Assembly: GCA_029237605.1 (NCBI GenBank)
Contig: JAQRGB010000023.1
Location: 1-64,000, forward strand
Origin: Candidatus Thiodubiliella sp.
GTDB taxonomy: Bacteria; Pseudomonadota; Gammaproteobacteria; PS1; Pseudothioglobaceae
Length of the DNA stretch: 64,000 bases
Reading direction: 5' to 3'
Position numbers and translations under genes: made by a program. This document shows, piece after piece, positions 11,008-22,743 of this stretch (within the stretch, counting starts at the first letter, position 1; each line of letters starts with the position of its first letter). Below the pieces are notes generated by a model. It made no database searches, was not told the origin of the DNA, and was given only the letters and a program-made list of their open reading frames with translations.

Positions 11008-11127
11008 ATTTTTTTCCTAAAATAAAATTTAATCCTTAACTATTTATCTTTAGAATAAGGAGAATTGTAAATAGCTATTTTTTAACATCATTATTAAGTG
11101 AGACAAATAATACTGGGATTATTGTCT

Positions 11128-12119
<992 letters not shown>

Positions 12120-12149
12120 CTCCATTACTCCTTTTTTTATTTTTTAAAA

Positions 12150-14143
12150 TTACGCTAAAACTTTGTTCACAGTCTTGACAACTTAGCTACAACTCCTTGG
12201 CTCACAGAACGACATGGCTACGATCCGACTTGCTGGAGCTGATTCGCCAAAACTAGTCATACAAACTACATCACCATCTAGTCCAACATATTTATACCAA
12301 GCATCGCCAACACCTGCTTCAATTGCAATACGTTTCACGCCTGGAGTCAATACAGAATCTTGGTAAACTTTATTTTGTGTATCGAATGCATCCGTCGAAG
12401 GCATAGAAACAACGCGTATTTTTTTATCACTCATTGCTACAGCACTTTCCATAGCTAAGCCAACTTCAGAGCCTGTTGCAATTAAAATAATGTCTGGTAT
12501 TCCTTCACAATCCTGCAACACGTAACCACCTTTTTCAATATTTATAACTTGTTCAGCCGTTCTTTCCATTGGTGTTAAATTTTGTCTTGAGAACACCAAT
12601 GCAGTTGGCGCATTACCCCTTAACATTGCTACTTTCCAAGAAACTGCTGATTCAACTGCATCACAACCCCTCCAAGTTTGAAAGTTTGGAATCATTCTCA
12701 TAGTCGCTAATTGCTCCACAGGCTGATGCGTTGGACCATCTTCACCTAAGCCAATAGAATCATGTGTAAGTCGGATCGTAGCCATGTCGTTCTGTGAGCC
12801 AAGGAGTTGTAGCTATTGCGCATAAATTCCATAAACATAAAAAATGTTGCGCCATAAACTTTGAACCCACCGTGCAAAACCATGCCGTTCATCATATGTG
12901 CCATGCCAAATTCACGTACCCCCCATGAGATATAATTACCATTCGCATTTTTTTTATTAACTTTAACTGTGCCTGACCAATTAGTTAGATTTGATCCAGT
13001 TAAATCAGCACTACCGCCAAACATTTCTGGTAATAATGGACCCATTGCTTCAATCGCATTTTGACTTGCCTTGCGTGATGCGATATTTGGCATTTCATCT
13101 TGGGTCTTAGTAATAAACTTATTCATCTCAACTTCAAAATTAGCTGGAAGTTCATTTGCCATACGACGCTCAAACTCAGCTGCTTCTGTTGGAAATTCTG
13201 CTTTATAAGCAGAAAATTTATCATTCCAAATACCTTCATCTGCCACGCCTTGTGCCTTATGATTCCAACCTTCATAAACATCGACAGGAATTTCAAATGC
13301 TGCGTGGTCCCAACCTAATTTCTTACGTGTTGCTACGATTTCCTCATCACCTAAAGGTGCGCCATGACAATCATGTGTGCCTGCAAGATTAGGCGATCCA
13401 AAACCAATCGTTGTCTTACAACAAATCAAACTTGGCTTGCTGGTCTCTGCTTTAGCTTCAGCAATTACCTTGCTGATTGAGCCAGCATCATGTCCATCAA
13501 CAACAATCACCTGCCAATCATAAGAATTAAAACGCCCTGGAACGTTTTTTTCCATCCAGTCACCAATATGACCATCGATTGAAATGTCATTATCGTCCCA
13601 AAATGCAATCAACTTACCTAAACCTAATGCGCCTGCCATTGCGCAAGATTCATGCGATAGACCTTCCATTAAACATCCATCACCCATAAATACATAAGTA
13701 TGATGGTCAACAATTTTATGACCTGGCTTATTAAATTGTGCACCTAATGTACGTTCTGCAATCGCCATACCCACAGCATTAGTGATACCTTGCCCTAGTG
13801 GGCCTGTTGTTGTCTCAATACCTTCTGCATAGCCATACTCAGGATGACCTGCAGTTTTTGCATGTAATTGACGGAAGTCTTTAATGTCATTAATTGATAA
13901 ATCAAAACCTGTTAAATGCAATAATGAATAAATCAACATTGATCCGTGTCCATTAGACAAAACAAATCTGTCTCTATCTGCCCAATTAGCATTAATTGGA
14001 TTGTACTTCATGTGGTCGTTCCAAAGTACTTCTGCGATATCAGCCATTCCCATTGGGGCACCTGGATGACCTGAATTTGCTTTCTGAACTGCATCCATGC
14101 TTAAAGCACGAACCGCATTTGCTAAATTTCTGCGTGACGGCAT
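12150..14143 (-). CDS. tkt: Transketolase (two adapter breaks)
   Basis: TPP-dependent two-carbon transfer enzyme of the Calvin and pentose phosphate cycles. The N-terminal segment ([38 protein letters not shown]), the TPP-binding [12 protein letters not shown]...WDDNDIS and the pyrimidine domain ([20 protein letters not shown]) are clear. Adapters at 12768-12815 (middle) and 12182-12231 (near the end) split it. The native end (VKTVNKVLA) is readable beyond the second adapter, with its stop at 12150-12152. It is the first gene of the run tkt-gap-pgk-pyk-fba, so a promoter is expected above 14143. Confidence 0.95.
12182..12231 (-). other. MGI reverse adapter 9 with barcode TAGCTAAG (antisense)
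   Basis: Antisense reverse adapter (12190-12231) preceded by CTTAGCTA, the complement of barcode TAGCTAAG(TG). It removes part of the tkt C-terminus. Confidence 0.96.
12768..12815 (+). other. MGI reverse adapter 10 with barcode TAGCTA
   Basis: Full reverse adapter followed by the first six bases of barcode TAGCTAAGTG. It interrupts the middle of tkt. Confidence 0.96.
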
Positions 14144-14307
14144 GTTTAAATTTCCTTTAAATTAGAAATCAGATAATTATACGTAAAAATTATAAATTTA
14201 TCAACACAACTATAAACACTTATGCTGCAAAAATGAATAACTCTTTAATGGACAAAAATATCAGTTTGTAGTTACAATGCCATAAAAATAATCTTAACAA
14301 TACTTAG

Positions 14308-14466
14308 CGTATAAAAATAATATTAATCAAAGTATCATCAGCAAAGACTGGGCATTTTTATACAACAACTAAGAATAAACGCCTTCACCCAGAGAAGATA
14401 GAAGTTAAAAAATTCGATCCAGTTGCCCGACAACACGTAATGTACAAAGAAGTAAAAATTAAGTAA
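14308..14466 (+). pseudogene. rpmG: Ribosomal protein L33, start codon not visible
   Basis: Not in the ORF track. The frame reads [20 protein letters not shown] and goes on [19 protein letters not shown]...YKEVKIK-stop, a clear full-length L33. It is preceded directly by TAG where an ATG would be expected, and no ribosome binding site or alternative ATG, GTG or TTG is in frame. The usual partner rpmB is not adjacent. Either the start was lost (L33 is dispensable in several bacteria) or there is a base error here. The family identity is firm; whether it is expressed is open. Confidence 0.75.
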
Positions 14467-15462
14467 TTTGAATTTGAATTGGCGTAATAAAAAACAGTGA
14501 AAATTAAAACCACCAACCCACTAATGATTTGACTTCAACTTAAATAAACCACACAAACAATACATAAATAATAAAAATAACACACCGTTAATTGGTGGAT
14601 CAATTGCCACTTTACTATTTGTTGTATTGTTGTGTTGTTGCTCTTAACTTGATATTGAGTGATTAATAGATATCAAATTAACAGCCTTATAGCCATGCTT
14701 TATTACTATCTTTGTAATACTCTTTTAGCTCTTGCACATATTGATAAATTTTTATATAAGGACAAGACTTGCAAATACTACAAAACGTGTTATTTTTCAG
14801 AAAATCTGAAGAAATGTAGAATTATTTTTCTAGATTACAATAATTATTATTATAAGTTCGTTATCTATATTAATTTAGAACGCTATTATTCTACTAGGAG
14901 ATAAAAATAAAAAGATATCACTATGAGTACTTACGTGCCTTCAATGCAGTGCTGAGTATTTAGAAGCTTTGCATTGCTGCCTATCAATAGAACTTTTTCT
15001 AATTAGAGGTGTGGTGTTGGTCTAAGGACAATCTTGAATAACCTAAAGCCATGTTTGATAAGATATTTGTTCTTAGCTCTGACAAACTTACGACATCGAA
15101 AATAAAAAGCAGTCAATCTTGTTACGTAAAAGCTTTGGATTAATATGGTGCTTTATTAATTAAATCCATAAAGATATCAATATTTTTAAAAGATTCCTTT
15201 TATCTTAAACATAGCGTTTTTATAGATGGAATTGTACAACTCTCTTATTACATTTTTTAGATTTGTACCTTTGTTAGCCAGACTCATTCTTGCCAATCCT
15301 AACAAAGATGTGGCTCTTTATTTTTAAACTCATATACTAAAAAATTTTTATCTTCAATCCCATAGTTAAAATAAACTAAATTAGAGTTTAGTTGAGCAAA
15401 ATAGCTAGATAAGGGTATTTTTTATAAAATAATTTATCTTTTTATAATACTTTTTAATAGAC
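14467..15462. other. Gene-poor, AT-rich stretch with decayed coding remnants
   Basis: About one kilobase with no gene I can support. The 81-residue ORF at 14659-14904 looks random. On the minus strand around 14685-14830 a frame reads SSDFLKNNTFCSICKSCPYI and continues to a stop, without a start. It looks like the Cys-rich C-terminus of a lost protein. A 33-codon ORF at 15226-15327 (plus) is the only other open frame noted. It reads as degraded DNA. Confidence 0.4.
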
Positions 15463-15521
15463 AAAAAAAATAGACCCTGTATAAAACCCTTGTTATGTAA
15501 GGAGTTATAGAGGATCTATTT
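15463..15521 (-). terminator. Terminator downstream of cytochrome b561
   Basis: Outer arms AAATAGACCCTGTATA (15468-15483) and TATAGAGGATCTATTT (15506-15521) pair with two mismatches, and CCTT/AAGG pair inside. On the minus strand the hairpin is followed by a run of eight T, as expected for a rho-independent terminator of the gene at 15547-16122. Confidence 0.65.
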
Positions 15522-15546
15522 CTAAAAGTTAGTATTTAATTAACTT

Positions 15547-16122
15547 TTATTTAGTTGATGAAGTTTTTGTATAATTTTTACCCAACATCCTTCTTAAAAC
15601 GTTATCTTTATTAATAAAATGATGTTTAATAGCACCAGCAATATGCAGAACAATAGCGGCAATCATTGTCCACCCTGATATTTCATGCGTTTCACCCATA
15701 AATCCAGCAAGTGCGGCATTATGTGGGATAGCCTCTTTGACTATGGGGTCAAATTGTGCTGCAATAATTTCTAAACCAAATACTGAGACACCATAACCAC
15801 CTGCACCAGACATAATAAAACCTGAAATTGGCATTATAATCATTGTAATTATTAATACCCAATGAACTATTCTTGCCAAATTATGCTCAACTGCCTTATA
15901 TCCAGTAATAAGTTGGGGCCACCCATTTACAAAACGCCAATAAACTCTGACAATAATTACTGCAAAAATTAAAACACCAATTGACTTATGGATAGGATAA
16001 AGCCAAAATACTTCATTTTCATCCATATAAATGCCAACAACCACCAGTGCAATAATAGTTAAACCTACCGCCCAATGCAAAAATATTGTTAAGTTAGATA
16101 GTTTTTCTTTTGTATCTCTCAT
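15547..16122 (-). CDS. Cytochrome b561 family protein
   Basis: Four-helix inner-membrane dihaem cytochrome b that passes electrons between quinol and a periplasmic or unknown partner. The 191-residue protein has hydrophobic helices with candidate haem-ligand histidines in FLHWAVG (about 16), YPIHKSIG (about 45), GETHEISG and VLHIAGAIKHH. It is complete, begins at the ATG at 16122, and stands alone with its own terminator. Its partner is not apparent from neighbours. Confidence 0.85.
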   Translation of the reverse strand: MRDTKEKLSNLTIFLHWAVGLTIIALVVVGIYMDENEVFWLYPIHKSIGVLIFAVIIVRVYWRFVNGWPQLITGYKAVEHNLARIVHWVLIITMIIMPISGFIMSGAGGYGVSVFGLEIIAAQFDPIVKEAIPHNAALAGFMGETHEISGWTMIAAIVLHIAGAIKHHFINKDNVLRRMLGKNYTKTSSTK

Positions 16123-16264
16123 GTTTTTTTTTAATTTTCAATTATTCAAAAAAAATAAAATTTATTGTTTAAAGAATTTAAGTAAGTAATACCTGCCTAC
16201 CAAATAAAATATTGTAACAATAAAATATGTGCATAAATTATACAACAATATTAGTACAATAAAT

Positions 16265-16726
16265 TTAAATATGCTTAGCCCCCATAAATCCAATTTGTCG
16301 CCAAGCCTCATATGCCACAATAGAAACACAGTTAGATAAATTTAAACTGCGAGAACCGTCCTGCATTGGCAAAGTAATGCATTTAAATTTATCTAATATT
16401 TCTTGTGGCAGTCCTCGTGTTTCAGATCCAAATAAAAATGAATCATCTTCTTTATATTTTATCTCTGCATAATTGCTTTGCACTTTTGAACTTACTGCAA
16501 AAATACGCCTTGGCTTTGCTTTATTTAAATAATCCTCAAAGTTATCATATTCAAAAACTTGTGCTAACTCTTTATAATCAAGCCCTGCACGTCTTAGACG
16601 TTTATCAGTAATTTCAAATCCAAATGGCTTAATAAGATGCAAATTAGCTCCCATATTAGCACTTAAACGAATTAAACTACCTGTATTATTAGGAATCTCT
16701 GGTTCAAGCAATACTAAATTCAACAT
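16265..16726 (-). CDS. trmL: tRNA (cytidine(34)-2'-O)-methyltransferase
   Basis: SPOUT-family methyltransferase that modifies the wobble base of tRNA-Leu species. It has the complete small TrmL form of 153 residues. EPEIPNNTGSLIRLSANMGA lies at the N-terminus, and the SAM-binding knot is formed by FLFGSETRGLP and SRSLNLSNCVSIVAYEAWRQ. Its start faces clpB across about 270 bases. Confidence 0.93.
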   Translation of the reverse strand: MLNLVLLEPEIPNNTGSLIRLSANMGANLHLIKPFGFEITDKRLRRAGLDYKELAQVFEYDNFEDYLNKAKPRRIFAVSSKVQSNYAEIKYKEDDSFLFGSETRGLPQEILDKFKCITLPMQDGSRSLNLSNCVSIVAYEAWRQIGFMGAKHI

Positions 16727-16935
16727 AACATTAAGAATAATTTTATTCTTATTTTTTTTACAGTAGTTTCTATCATTTTTTACATCAATTCTTCAGAATA
16801 AGGTAATTTTAGCATTTAAGCTGCAGTATTTATTTTTTGCTTTACAATATAAAATAAATCTACAAAAAAACATCTTAATGAATATATGACCATTTTGTTA
16901 ATTTTTAATAAATATCTAAGTAAATTACTCTAGTA

Positions 16936-16962
16936 CTTGAAGTTTGTTATATCATCCCATAG
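16936..16962 (+). promoter_or_regulatory. RpoH (sigma-32)-type promoter for clpB
   Basis: CTTGAA (16936-16941), a 13-base spacer, and TCCCATAG (16955-16962) closely match the heat-shock sigma consensus CTTGAA-N13..16-CCCCATNT. It lies about 30 bases before the clpB ATG. Its position before a classical heat-shock gene makes it credible. Confidence 0.7.
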
Positions 16963-16994
16963 ATAAATAATAACTAAAATAAAAACAATAAAAA

Positions 16995-19475
16995 ATGGAT
17001 ATTAATAAATTAACTTCGCAATTCCAACAAGACTTAAGCGCTGCACAGTCCATTGCAATTAATAAAAATCATGCGACAATTGAGGGCGTGCATATATTAA
17101 GTAGTATGCTTAGTAATTACTCTTCAAGTGTAAGTAATATTCTTAAGATATTAAATGTGAATACCAAAAAACTTAAAGACAATATCGATAAAGAGATTGA
17201 TAATTTAGCCGTAGTAGGTAATCCAAATAGTGCTATTGGTATATCGCAAAACTTATTAAGATTGTTTAGCGCTACTGAAAAATTATCAACAGATAAAGGT
17301 GATAAATACCTGTCAACTGAATTATTTTTATTAGCGATTATTAATAACAATGACACAACGACTAAATTATTAAAAGATTTAAATATTGATAAAAAAATCT
17401 ATCAGCTGCTATAGATAAAATTAGAGGGGTAAAACCGTGAATGAGCAAAATACAGAATCTCAAAGAGATGCTCTAAACAAATACACAAGGAGTTGTAGCT
17501 AAGTGTTGTCTTCCTAAGACCGCTTGGCCTCCGACTTGCTTGATCCTGTGATTGGTCGCGATAATGAAATCCGTCGTGCTATTCAAGTCCTACAACGACG
17601 TACCAAAAATAACCCTGTACTTATTGGTGAACCAGGTGTAGGTAAAACTGCAATTGCTGAAGGTTTAGCACAACGCATTATCAATAATGAAGTGCCAGAA
17701 GGCATTAAAGGTAAACGACTATTATCATTAGATATGGCGGCATTGATAGCAGGTGCAAAATACCGTGGTGAATTTGAAGAGCGCTTAAAAGCTGTGCTGA
17801 AAGAACTTGAGGCTGAACAAGGGCAGGTGATCTTATTTATTGATGAATTACATACTATGGTCGGCGCAGGTAAGGCTGATGGCGCAATGGATGCTGGTAA
17901 TATGCTTAAGCCTGCACTTGCTCGTGGTGACTTACATTGTATGGGAGCTACCACGTTGAATGAATATCGTGAATATATTGAAAAAGACTCCGCCTTAGAG
18001 CGTCGTTTTCAAAAGGTATTAGTAGATGAACCTAGCGAACAAGATACGATTGCTATCCTGCGTGGACTGAAAGAAAAATATGAAGTGCATCATGGTGTAG
18101 AAATAACCGATCCTGCTATTATTGCTGCTGTTAGTTATTCTCAGCGCTATATTACCGACAGACAGCTACCTGATAAGGCCATTGATTTAATTGATGAAGC
18201 GGCATCACAAATTCGCATGGAAATTGATTCAAAGCCTGAATCAATGGATAAACTTGACCGTAAATTAGTGCAACTCAAAATTGAACGCATGGCACTGAAA
18301 AAAGAAAAAGATAAAGCATCTAAAGAAAGACTTAAGGAGCTTGAAAAAGTCGGATCGTAGCCATGTCGTTCTGAAAAAACTTGAAAAAGAATATGCTGAC
18401 CTTGAAGAGGTTTGGAAAAAAGAAAAATCTGTTGTCCAAGGCGCACAATATTTAAAAGAAGAACTTGAGCAAGCGAAATCTGACTTTGAATTGGCGCACC
18501 GTAATAATGATTTAGCCAAAATGAGCGAATTGCAATATGGTAAAATTCCAGAACTTGAGGCTAAGATAACAGAATCTGAATCAGCTAATGTGGAAGATAT
18601 GACGCTACTACGCAATAAGGTCACTGAAGATGAAATAGCATACATTGTTGCACGTTGGACAGGCGTTCCTGTAGATAAAATGATGGAAGGTGAGAAGGAT
18701 AAACTCTTACAAATGGAGAATATTATTCATCGGCGCTTAATCGGCCAAGACAAGGCAGTTAAGGTAATATCAGATGCTGTTCGTCGTTCTCGAGCAGGTT
18801 TATCAGACCCTGATCGTCCTGATGGATCGTTTATGTTTATGGGGCCAACAGGTGTAGGCAAAACAGAACTTACTAAAGCATTAGCTGATTTCTTATTTGA
18901 TACAGAACAAGCCATTGTACGCATTGACATGAGTGAGTTTATGGAAAAACATTCTGTTGCACGATTAATTGGAGCGCCTCCTGGATATGTTGGTTATGAA
19001 CAAGGTGGTGTACTGACTGAAGCTGTTCGCAGAAAACCGTACTCAATCATACTACTTGATGAAGTAGAAAAAGCACATTCTGATGTGTTTAATATTCTCT
19101 TACAAGTACTCGATGATGGTCGTTTAACTGATGGACAAGGTCGCACGATTGATTTTAAAAATACTGTTATTATAATGACTTCTAATCTTGGATCTCATTT
19201 AATACAAGAAAATCCTGGAAAAGATATGAACTCTGAATTAACTCAAATTATCGCAGAACACTTCCGCCCTGAGTTTGTCAATCGTATCGATGAGATTGTT
19301 GTGTTTAATAATCTTGAAAAAGAGCAAATTAAAAACATTGCCATATTACAAATTGAAATCCTGAAATCTCGTCTAGCAAAAATTGACCTCAAACTTGAGT
19401 TAGATAGTAATGCAATAACTGTAATTGTAGACAATGGATATGACCCAGTATTTGGCGCACGCCCACTCAAACGCA
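16995..19475 (+). CDS. clpB: ATP-dependent chaperone ClpB (frameshifts, two adapter breaks, 3' truncated)
   Basis: Hexameric AAA+ disaggregase working with DnaK. The N-domain starts [20 protein letters not shown]. The first ATPase domain has GEPGVGKT and the sensor region [14 protein letters not shown]. The coiled-coil M-domain includes [16 protein letters not shown]. The second ATPase has [14 protein letters not shown] and [12 protein letters not shown]. The frame breaks at an A7 run (17391-17397) and a G4 run (17426-17429), each one base short, then at adapters 17486-17537 and 18347-18373. The last residues are cut by the adapter at 19476-19503. The ORF track shows three pieces of one gene. 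Confidence 0.95.
17486..17537 (+). other. MGI adapter 11 with full barcode TAGCTAAGTG
   Basis: CAAGGAGTTG, the complete barcode TAGCTAAGTG (17496-17505), and the antisense forward adapter (17506-17537). It lies in clpB between the N-domain and the first ATPase domain. Confidence 0.97.
18347..18373 (+). other. MGI reverse adapter 12 (27 nt)
   Basis: First 27 bases of the reverse adapter inside the clpB coiled-coil region. Alignment by eye to E. coli ClpB suggests only a couple of native residues are missing, so here the adapter mostly adds length. Confidence 0.94.
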
Positions 19476-19503
19476 CTTCCTAAGACCGCTTGGCCTCCGA
19501 CTT
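19476..19503 (+). other. MGI forward adapter 13 (28 nt, antisense)
   Basis: CTTCCTAAGACCGCTTGGCC... truncated by four bases. It removes the 3' ends of both clpB and the convergent small lipoprotein gene. Confidence 0.95.
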
Positions 19504-19714
19504 CTCGATGCCAATTAGCAGGAAGTATATTTTCTTTTTCTACTCGCCCCCAATTCATACCACCACCATCTGTTCCAACAAATATTGTGCGTGTTTGATT
19601 GTCATCTTCACTCACAAGTACAGATAATACTCTGCTATCACTCAAAGGAGCATTACAACTAGATAATAGAATAATTGATAAAATTACAATAAATTTAAAA
19701 AATAAACTATTCAT
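19504..19714 (-). CDS. Putative lipoprotein, C-terminus cut by adapter
   Basis: Function unknown. I place the start at the ATG at 19714, giving MNSLFFKFIVILSIILLSSC, a typical signal ending in a lipobox (LLSSC, Cys at about 20). A polar part follows (NAPLSDSRVLSVLVSEDD, TIFVGTDGGGMNWGRVEKEN). The upstream extension in the ORF track adds only an unlikely leader. It converges on clpB, and the adapter removes the end, so its true length is unknown. Confidence 0.55.
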
Positions 19715-19733
19715 AATATTGTTTTCTTTGTAA

Positions 19734-19920
19734 CTAAATGTTGCCATCATTATATTTAATTTCTGTCATAAATAAAACACTAAATTGTTCAAAATTATAA
19801 TTATCTAATTCATTTACAAAACCTTCAATTAATAATAAAATGGTTTTTTAGACCTTTGATTATCAATGCTTTGTCAATCTCTCTCAGATATTTTATAACT
19901 GGTTTATTCGTAATTATAAT
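19734..19920 (-). pseudogene. Decayed small ORF upstream of the lipoprotein
   Basis: No known family. On the minus strand the frame IITNKPVIKYLREIDKALII (continuing KGLKNHFIIN) shifts to EGFVNELDNYNFEQFSVLFM (continuing TEIKYNDGNI-stop). It looks like one protein with a frameshift near a T6 run (19844-19849) and no ATG. An AAGGAAAG lies just upstream of an ATT codon. It may be a broken gene or another single-base error. It is too short and degraded to name. Confidence 0.35.
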
Positions 19921-20209
19921 ATTATTCTTTCCTTAATGTTAATTTAAAATGAATAATAAAAATACAAAATTAATTTAGTGCCATAATTATTATAAAATAT
20001 ATATGGTAATTAAACCTAATTATTATTACAATGGCATATTTACTCTATGTGTGATTGATAAAATAAAACTAGCGGGTAAATTCAATTAATGTGTAAGCGG
20101 GAAATAGATTAAAAATATAGACTGAGTTTAATCTTAAAAATTAAATAAAATTTTTTGGTTATTGTAATGAAGTTTTTAGGATCTCTCTAAAGTATATAAT
20201 TAGACATCA

Positions 20210-20857
20210 ATGAATGACTATATCAAAATTATAAAAAATGGCTTATGGAACAACAACCAGGCTTTAGTTGCATTATTAGGCTTGTGCCCACTGTTAGCGG
20301 TAACCAATAATATTACTAATGCAATTGGCTTAAGCGTTGCCACCACTTTTGTATTAATAGCTTCAAACATAAGTGTTTCTATTTTTCGCAACTACATTCA
20401 TAAAGAGGTTCGTATTCCAATATTTGTACTAATTATTTCTTCTTTTGTAACAATTGTTGAGTTAATAATGCAATCATATTTTTACGATCTTTATTTAATA
20501 TTAGGTATTTTTGTACCACTTATTGTTACAAACTGTATTATTTTAGGTAGGGCAGAGGCCTTTGCTAGTAAAAATACTTTTGGCAAGTCTGCATTAGACG
20601 GCCTAATGATTGGCATCGGTTTTTCTATTGTGTTAATTATCTTAGGTGCAATGCGTGAATTAATTGGCTCTGGTACTTTATTCGACCAATCAGTATTATT
20701 ATTAGGCGATTTAGGCAATAAACTTAGTGTCACTGTATTTAAAGGCTACCAAGGTACTTTATTAATAAGTTTACCACCTGGAGCGTTTATTGGCTTAGGT
20801 TTGATTGTAGCAATTAAAAATCTCATTGATCAGAAAATATCTAACAAGTCAGCATAA
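20210..20857 (+). CDS. rsxE: Electron transport complex subunit RsxE/RnfE
   Basis: Inner-membrane subunit of the Rnf/Rsx complex, which couples electron flow between ferredoxin and NADH to an ion gradient or keeps SoxR reduced. The 215 residues contain several membrane helices and the family motifs [20 protein letters not shown] and [18 protein letters not shown], then RELIGSGT and [11 protein letters not shown]. The other rsx genes are not in this window upstream (only decayed DNA lies there). It overlaps prmC. Confidence 0.92.
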   Translation: MNDYIKIIKNGLWNNNQALVALLGLCPLLAVTNNITNAIGLSVATTFVLIASNISVSIFRNYIHKEVRIPIFVLIISSFVTIVELIMQSYFYDLYLILGIFVPLIVTNCIILGRAEAFASKNTFGKSALDGLMIGIGFSIVLIILGAMRELIGSGTLFDQSVLLLGDLGNKLSVTVFKGYQGTLLISLPPGAFIGLGLIVAIKNLIDQKISNKSA

Positions 20858-21608
20858 AGATATTATTCAGTTACTGTCTTTAACACTTGGAAAAAATAAC
20901 GCTTGGTTATTTGCCAATGATAATTACCAACTCAATAAAGATGAAATACAAAAACTAAATGTACTAATAAAAAATAGAGCAAATGGCGTGCCATTTGCTT
21001 ATTTAAGTGGTGCCAAAGGTTTTTATCACTTAGACTTCAAGGTGACCACTGATACTCTTATTCCACGACCAGAAACCGAACTTCTTATTGACATTGCATT
21101 AAACTTATTTACTGACAATAAAGAGCCTTATAATATATTAGATTTAGGCACAGGTAGTGGTATTATCGCCATCACACTAGCAGACAAGAATCCACATTGG
21201 CAAGTTAGTGCTACAGATTTTTCTCAATATGCACTTGAAGTAGCGAAGAAAAATTCCACCAATGATATTAATTTTCAACAGGGTAGTTGGTTTGATGCTG
21301 TACCTAAGCAGCGTTTTGATTTAATTATCTCTAATCCGCCTTATATTAAGGAAAATGACCCACATTTGCTTAAATTAAAACATGAACCAATCAGCGCACT
21401 TGTATCTGGCAAAGACGGTTTGGATGACATTCGCCTTATTATTAAACGCGCGCATCAACACATTAATAAAAGAGGCTATCTTCTATTGGAGCATGGCTAC
21501 GATCAACAAGAAGAAATTATTTCATTGTTGCAAGAAAAATTCTCTTACATTAAAACATTTAAAGATTATAATTTTAAAAATCGCGCCATCTTGTCAAGAC
21601 TTAAATAA
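20826..21608 (+). CDS. prmC: Peptide chain release factor N5-glutamine methyltransferase
   Basis: PrmC methylates the Gln of the GGQ motif in release factors 1 and 2. The SAM site [15 protein letters not shown] and the catalytic [13 protein letters not shown] are present, with [12 protein letters not shown] before them. The ORF start is a TTG inside rsxE. The region before [13 protein letters not shown] is shorter than usual, so the exact start is uncertain. It is probably co-transcribed with rsxE. Confidence 0.93.
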   Translation: MIRKYLTSQHKDIIQLLSLTLGKNNAWLFANDNYQLNKDEIQKLNVLIKNRANGVPFAYLSGAKGFYHLDFKVTTDTLIPRPETELLIDIALNLFTDNKEPYNILDLGTGSGIIAITLADKNPHWQVSATDFSQYALEVAKKNSTNDINFQQGSWFDAVPKQRFDLIISNPPYIKENDPHLLKLKHEPISALVSGKDGLDDIRLIIKRAHQHINKRGYLLLEHGYDQQEEIISLLQEKFSYIKTFKDYNFKNRAILSRLK

Positions 21609-21623
21609 AAACCTAAAGGAAAA

Positions 21624-22739
21624 ATGAAAAAAATAATACAATTACTCACTACAGCTTCATTATTAATTACAACTGCTAACGCCAATTGGTTTAACAATGA
21701 CGATAAGCCTAAACCTGAATCAACAATACAAAATAACAAAACTTACACATTAAAATTAGCAGAAACCTGGCCAAGTAATTACCCAATTTTTGGAGATACT
21801 ACTAAAAAATTTAAAAAATTAGCAGAGACAATGTCAGGAGGTAGGTTAAAAATTAGAATTGATTCTGCAAATAAACATAAAGCAGCGTTTGGTATTTTTG
21901 ACTTTGTTAAATCAGGTCAATATGATCTAGGTCATTCTGGATCTTACTATTGGAAAGGTAAAGATATTAACACTTTGTTCTTTACCAATATGCCATTTGA
22001 TATGACAACTGACGAACAGCATGCTTGGTTTGAATATGGTGGCGGTCAAGAGCTAATGGATAAAGTATATGCAAAACATGGAATGAAGTCTATTATTGGT
22101 GGTAATACTGGCAACCAAATGGGTGGGTGGTTTAAAAAAGAAATTAACTCAGTTAAAGACTTACAAGGCCTAAAAATGCGCATTCCTGGGTTTGCAGGAG
22201 AAATTATGGCAGAAGTTGGCGCAAAACCAACTAATATCCCAACAGGGGAGCTCTACACCGCACTAGATAGAGGTACTATTGATGCTCTAGAATGGGTTGG
22301 ACCTTCATTGGATTTACGCATGGGTTTCCACAAAATTGCACCTTACTACTACACTGGTTGGCATGAACCTGGTGCCGAATTGCAATTCTTAATTAACCTT
22401 AAAAAATACAATACTCTACCCAAGAACTTACAAGCTATTCTAATATCAGCAATGAAATTATCCGCTTACCAGATGTATAATCAGTCTGAACATGAAAGTG
22501 CTAAAAACTTGGCGATCATGAAAAAAGATTATCCTAATATTAAAATAAAAACTTTCCCTAAATCTGTATTTAATGTATTACATAAAGCAAATAATAAGTT
22601 ACTTAAAGAATTAGCTGCAAAAAATACACTCTCTAAGGAAATTATTGAATCTAGATCCAACTATCTGAAAAAGATACGTGCTTGGACGACAATTTCTGAT
22701 CAATCTTATTTAAACTCTCAATCTAACATAGATAAATAG
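21624..22739 (+). CDS. dctP: TRAP transporter substrate-binding protein (DctP family)
   Basis: Periplasmic receptor of a tripartite ATP-independent transporter. It has a Sec signal peptide (KKIIQLLTTASLLITTANA), a short linker, and the DctP fold (TYTLKLAETWPSNYPIFGD, the ligand-contact region LQGLKMRIPGFAGEIMAEVG, DALEWVGPS, GWHEPG). The GLKMRIPG and EWVGP pattern is closest in memory to 2-oxo acid (TakP-like) receptors, so a 2-oxo or carboxylic acid substrate is plausible but not proven. The first gene of dctPQM, it follows prmC by 15 bases. Confidence 0.9.
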   Translation: MKKIIQLLTTASLLITTANANWFNNDDKPKPESTIQNNKTYTLKLAETWPSNYPIFGDTTKKFKKLAETMSGGRLKIRIDSANKHKAAFGIFDFVKSGQYDLGHSGSYYWKGKDINTLFFTNMPFDMTTDEQHAWFEYGGGQELMDKVYAKHGMKSIIGGNTGNQMGGWFKKEINSVKDLQGLKMRIPGFAGEIMAEVGAKPTNIPTGELYTALDRGTIDALEWVGPSLDLRMGFHKIAPYYYTGWHEPGAELQFLINLKKYNTLPKNLQAILISAMKLSAYQMYNQSEHESAKNLAIMKKDYPNIKIKTFPKSVFNVLHKANNKLLKELAAKNTLSKEIIESRSNYLKKIRAWTTISDQSYLNSQSNIDK

Positions 22740-22743
22740 AAAG

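Noticed and set aside
10136-11020. 294-codon plus-strand ORF
   Set aside because: Antisense shadow of pgk, which is fully conserved on the other strand.
14659-14904. 81-codon ORF
   Set aside because: Low-complexity, AT-driven composition with no ribosome site or recognisable feature; lies over a decayed minus-strand frame.
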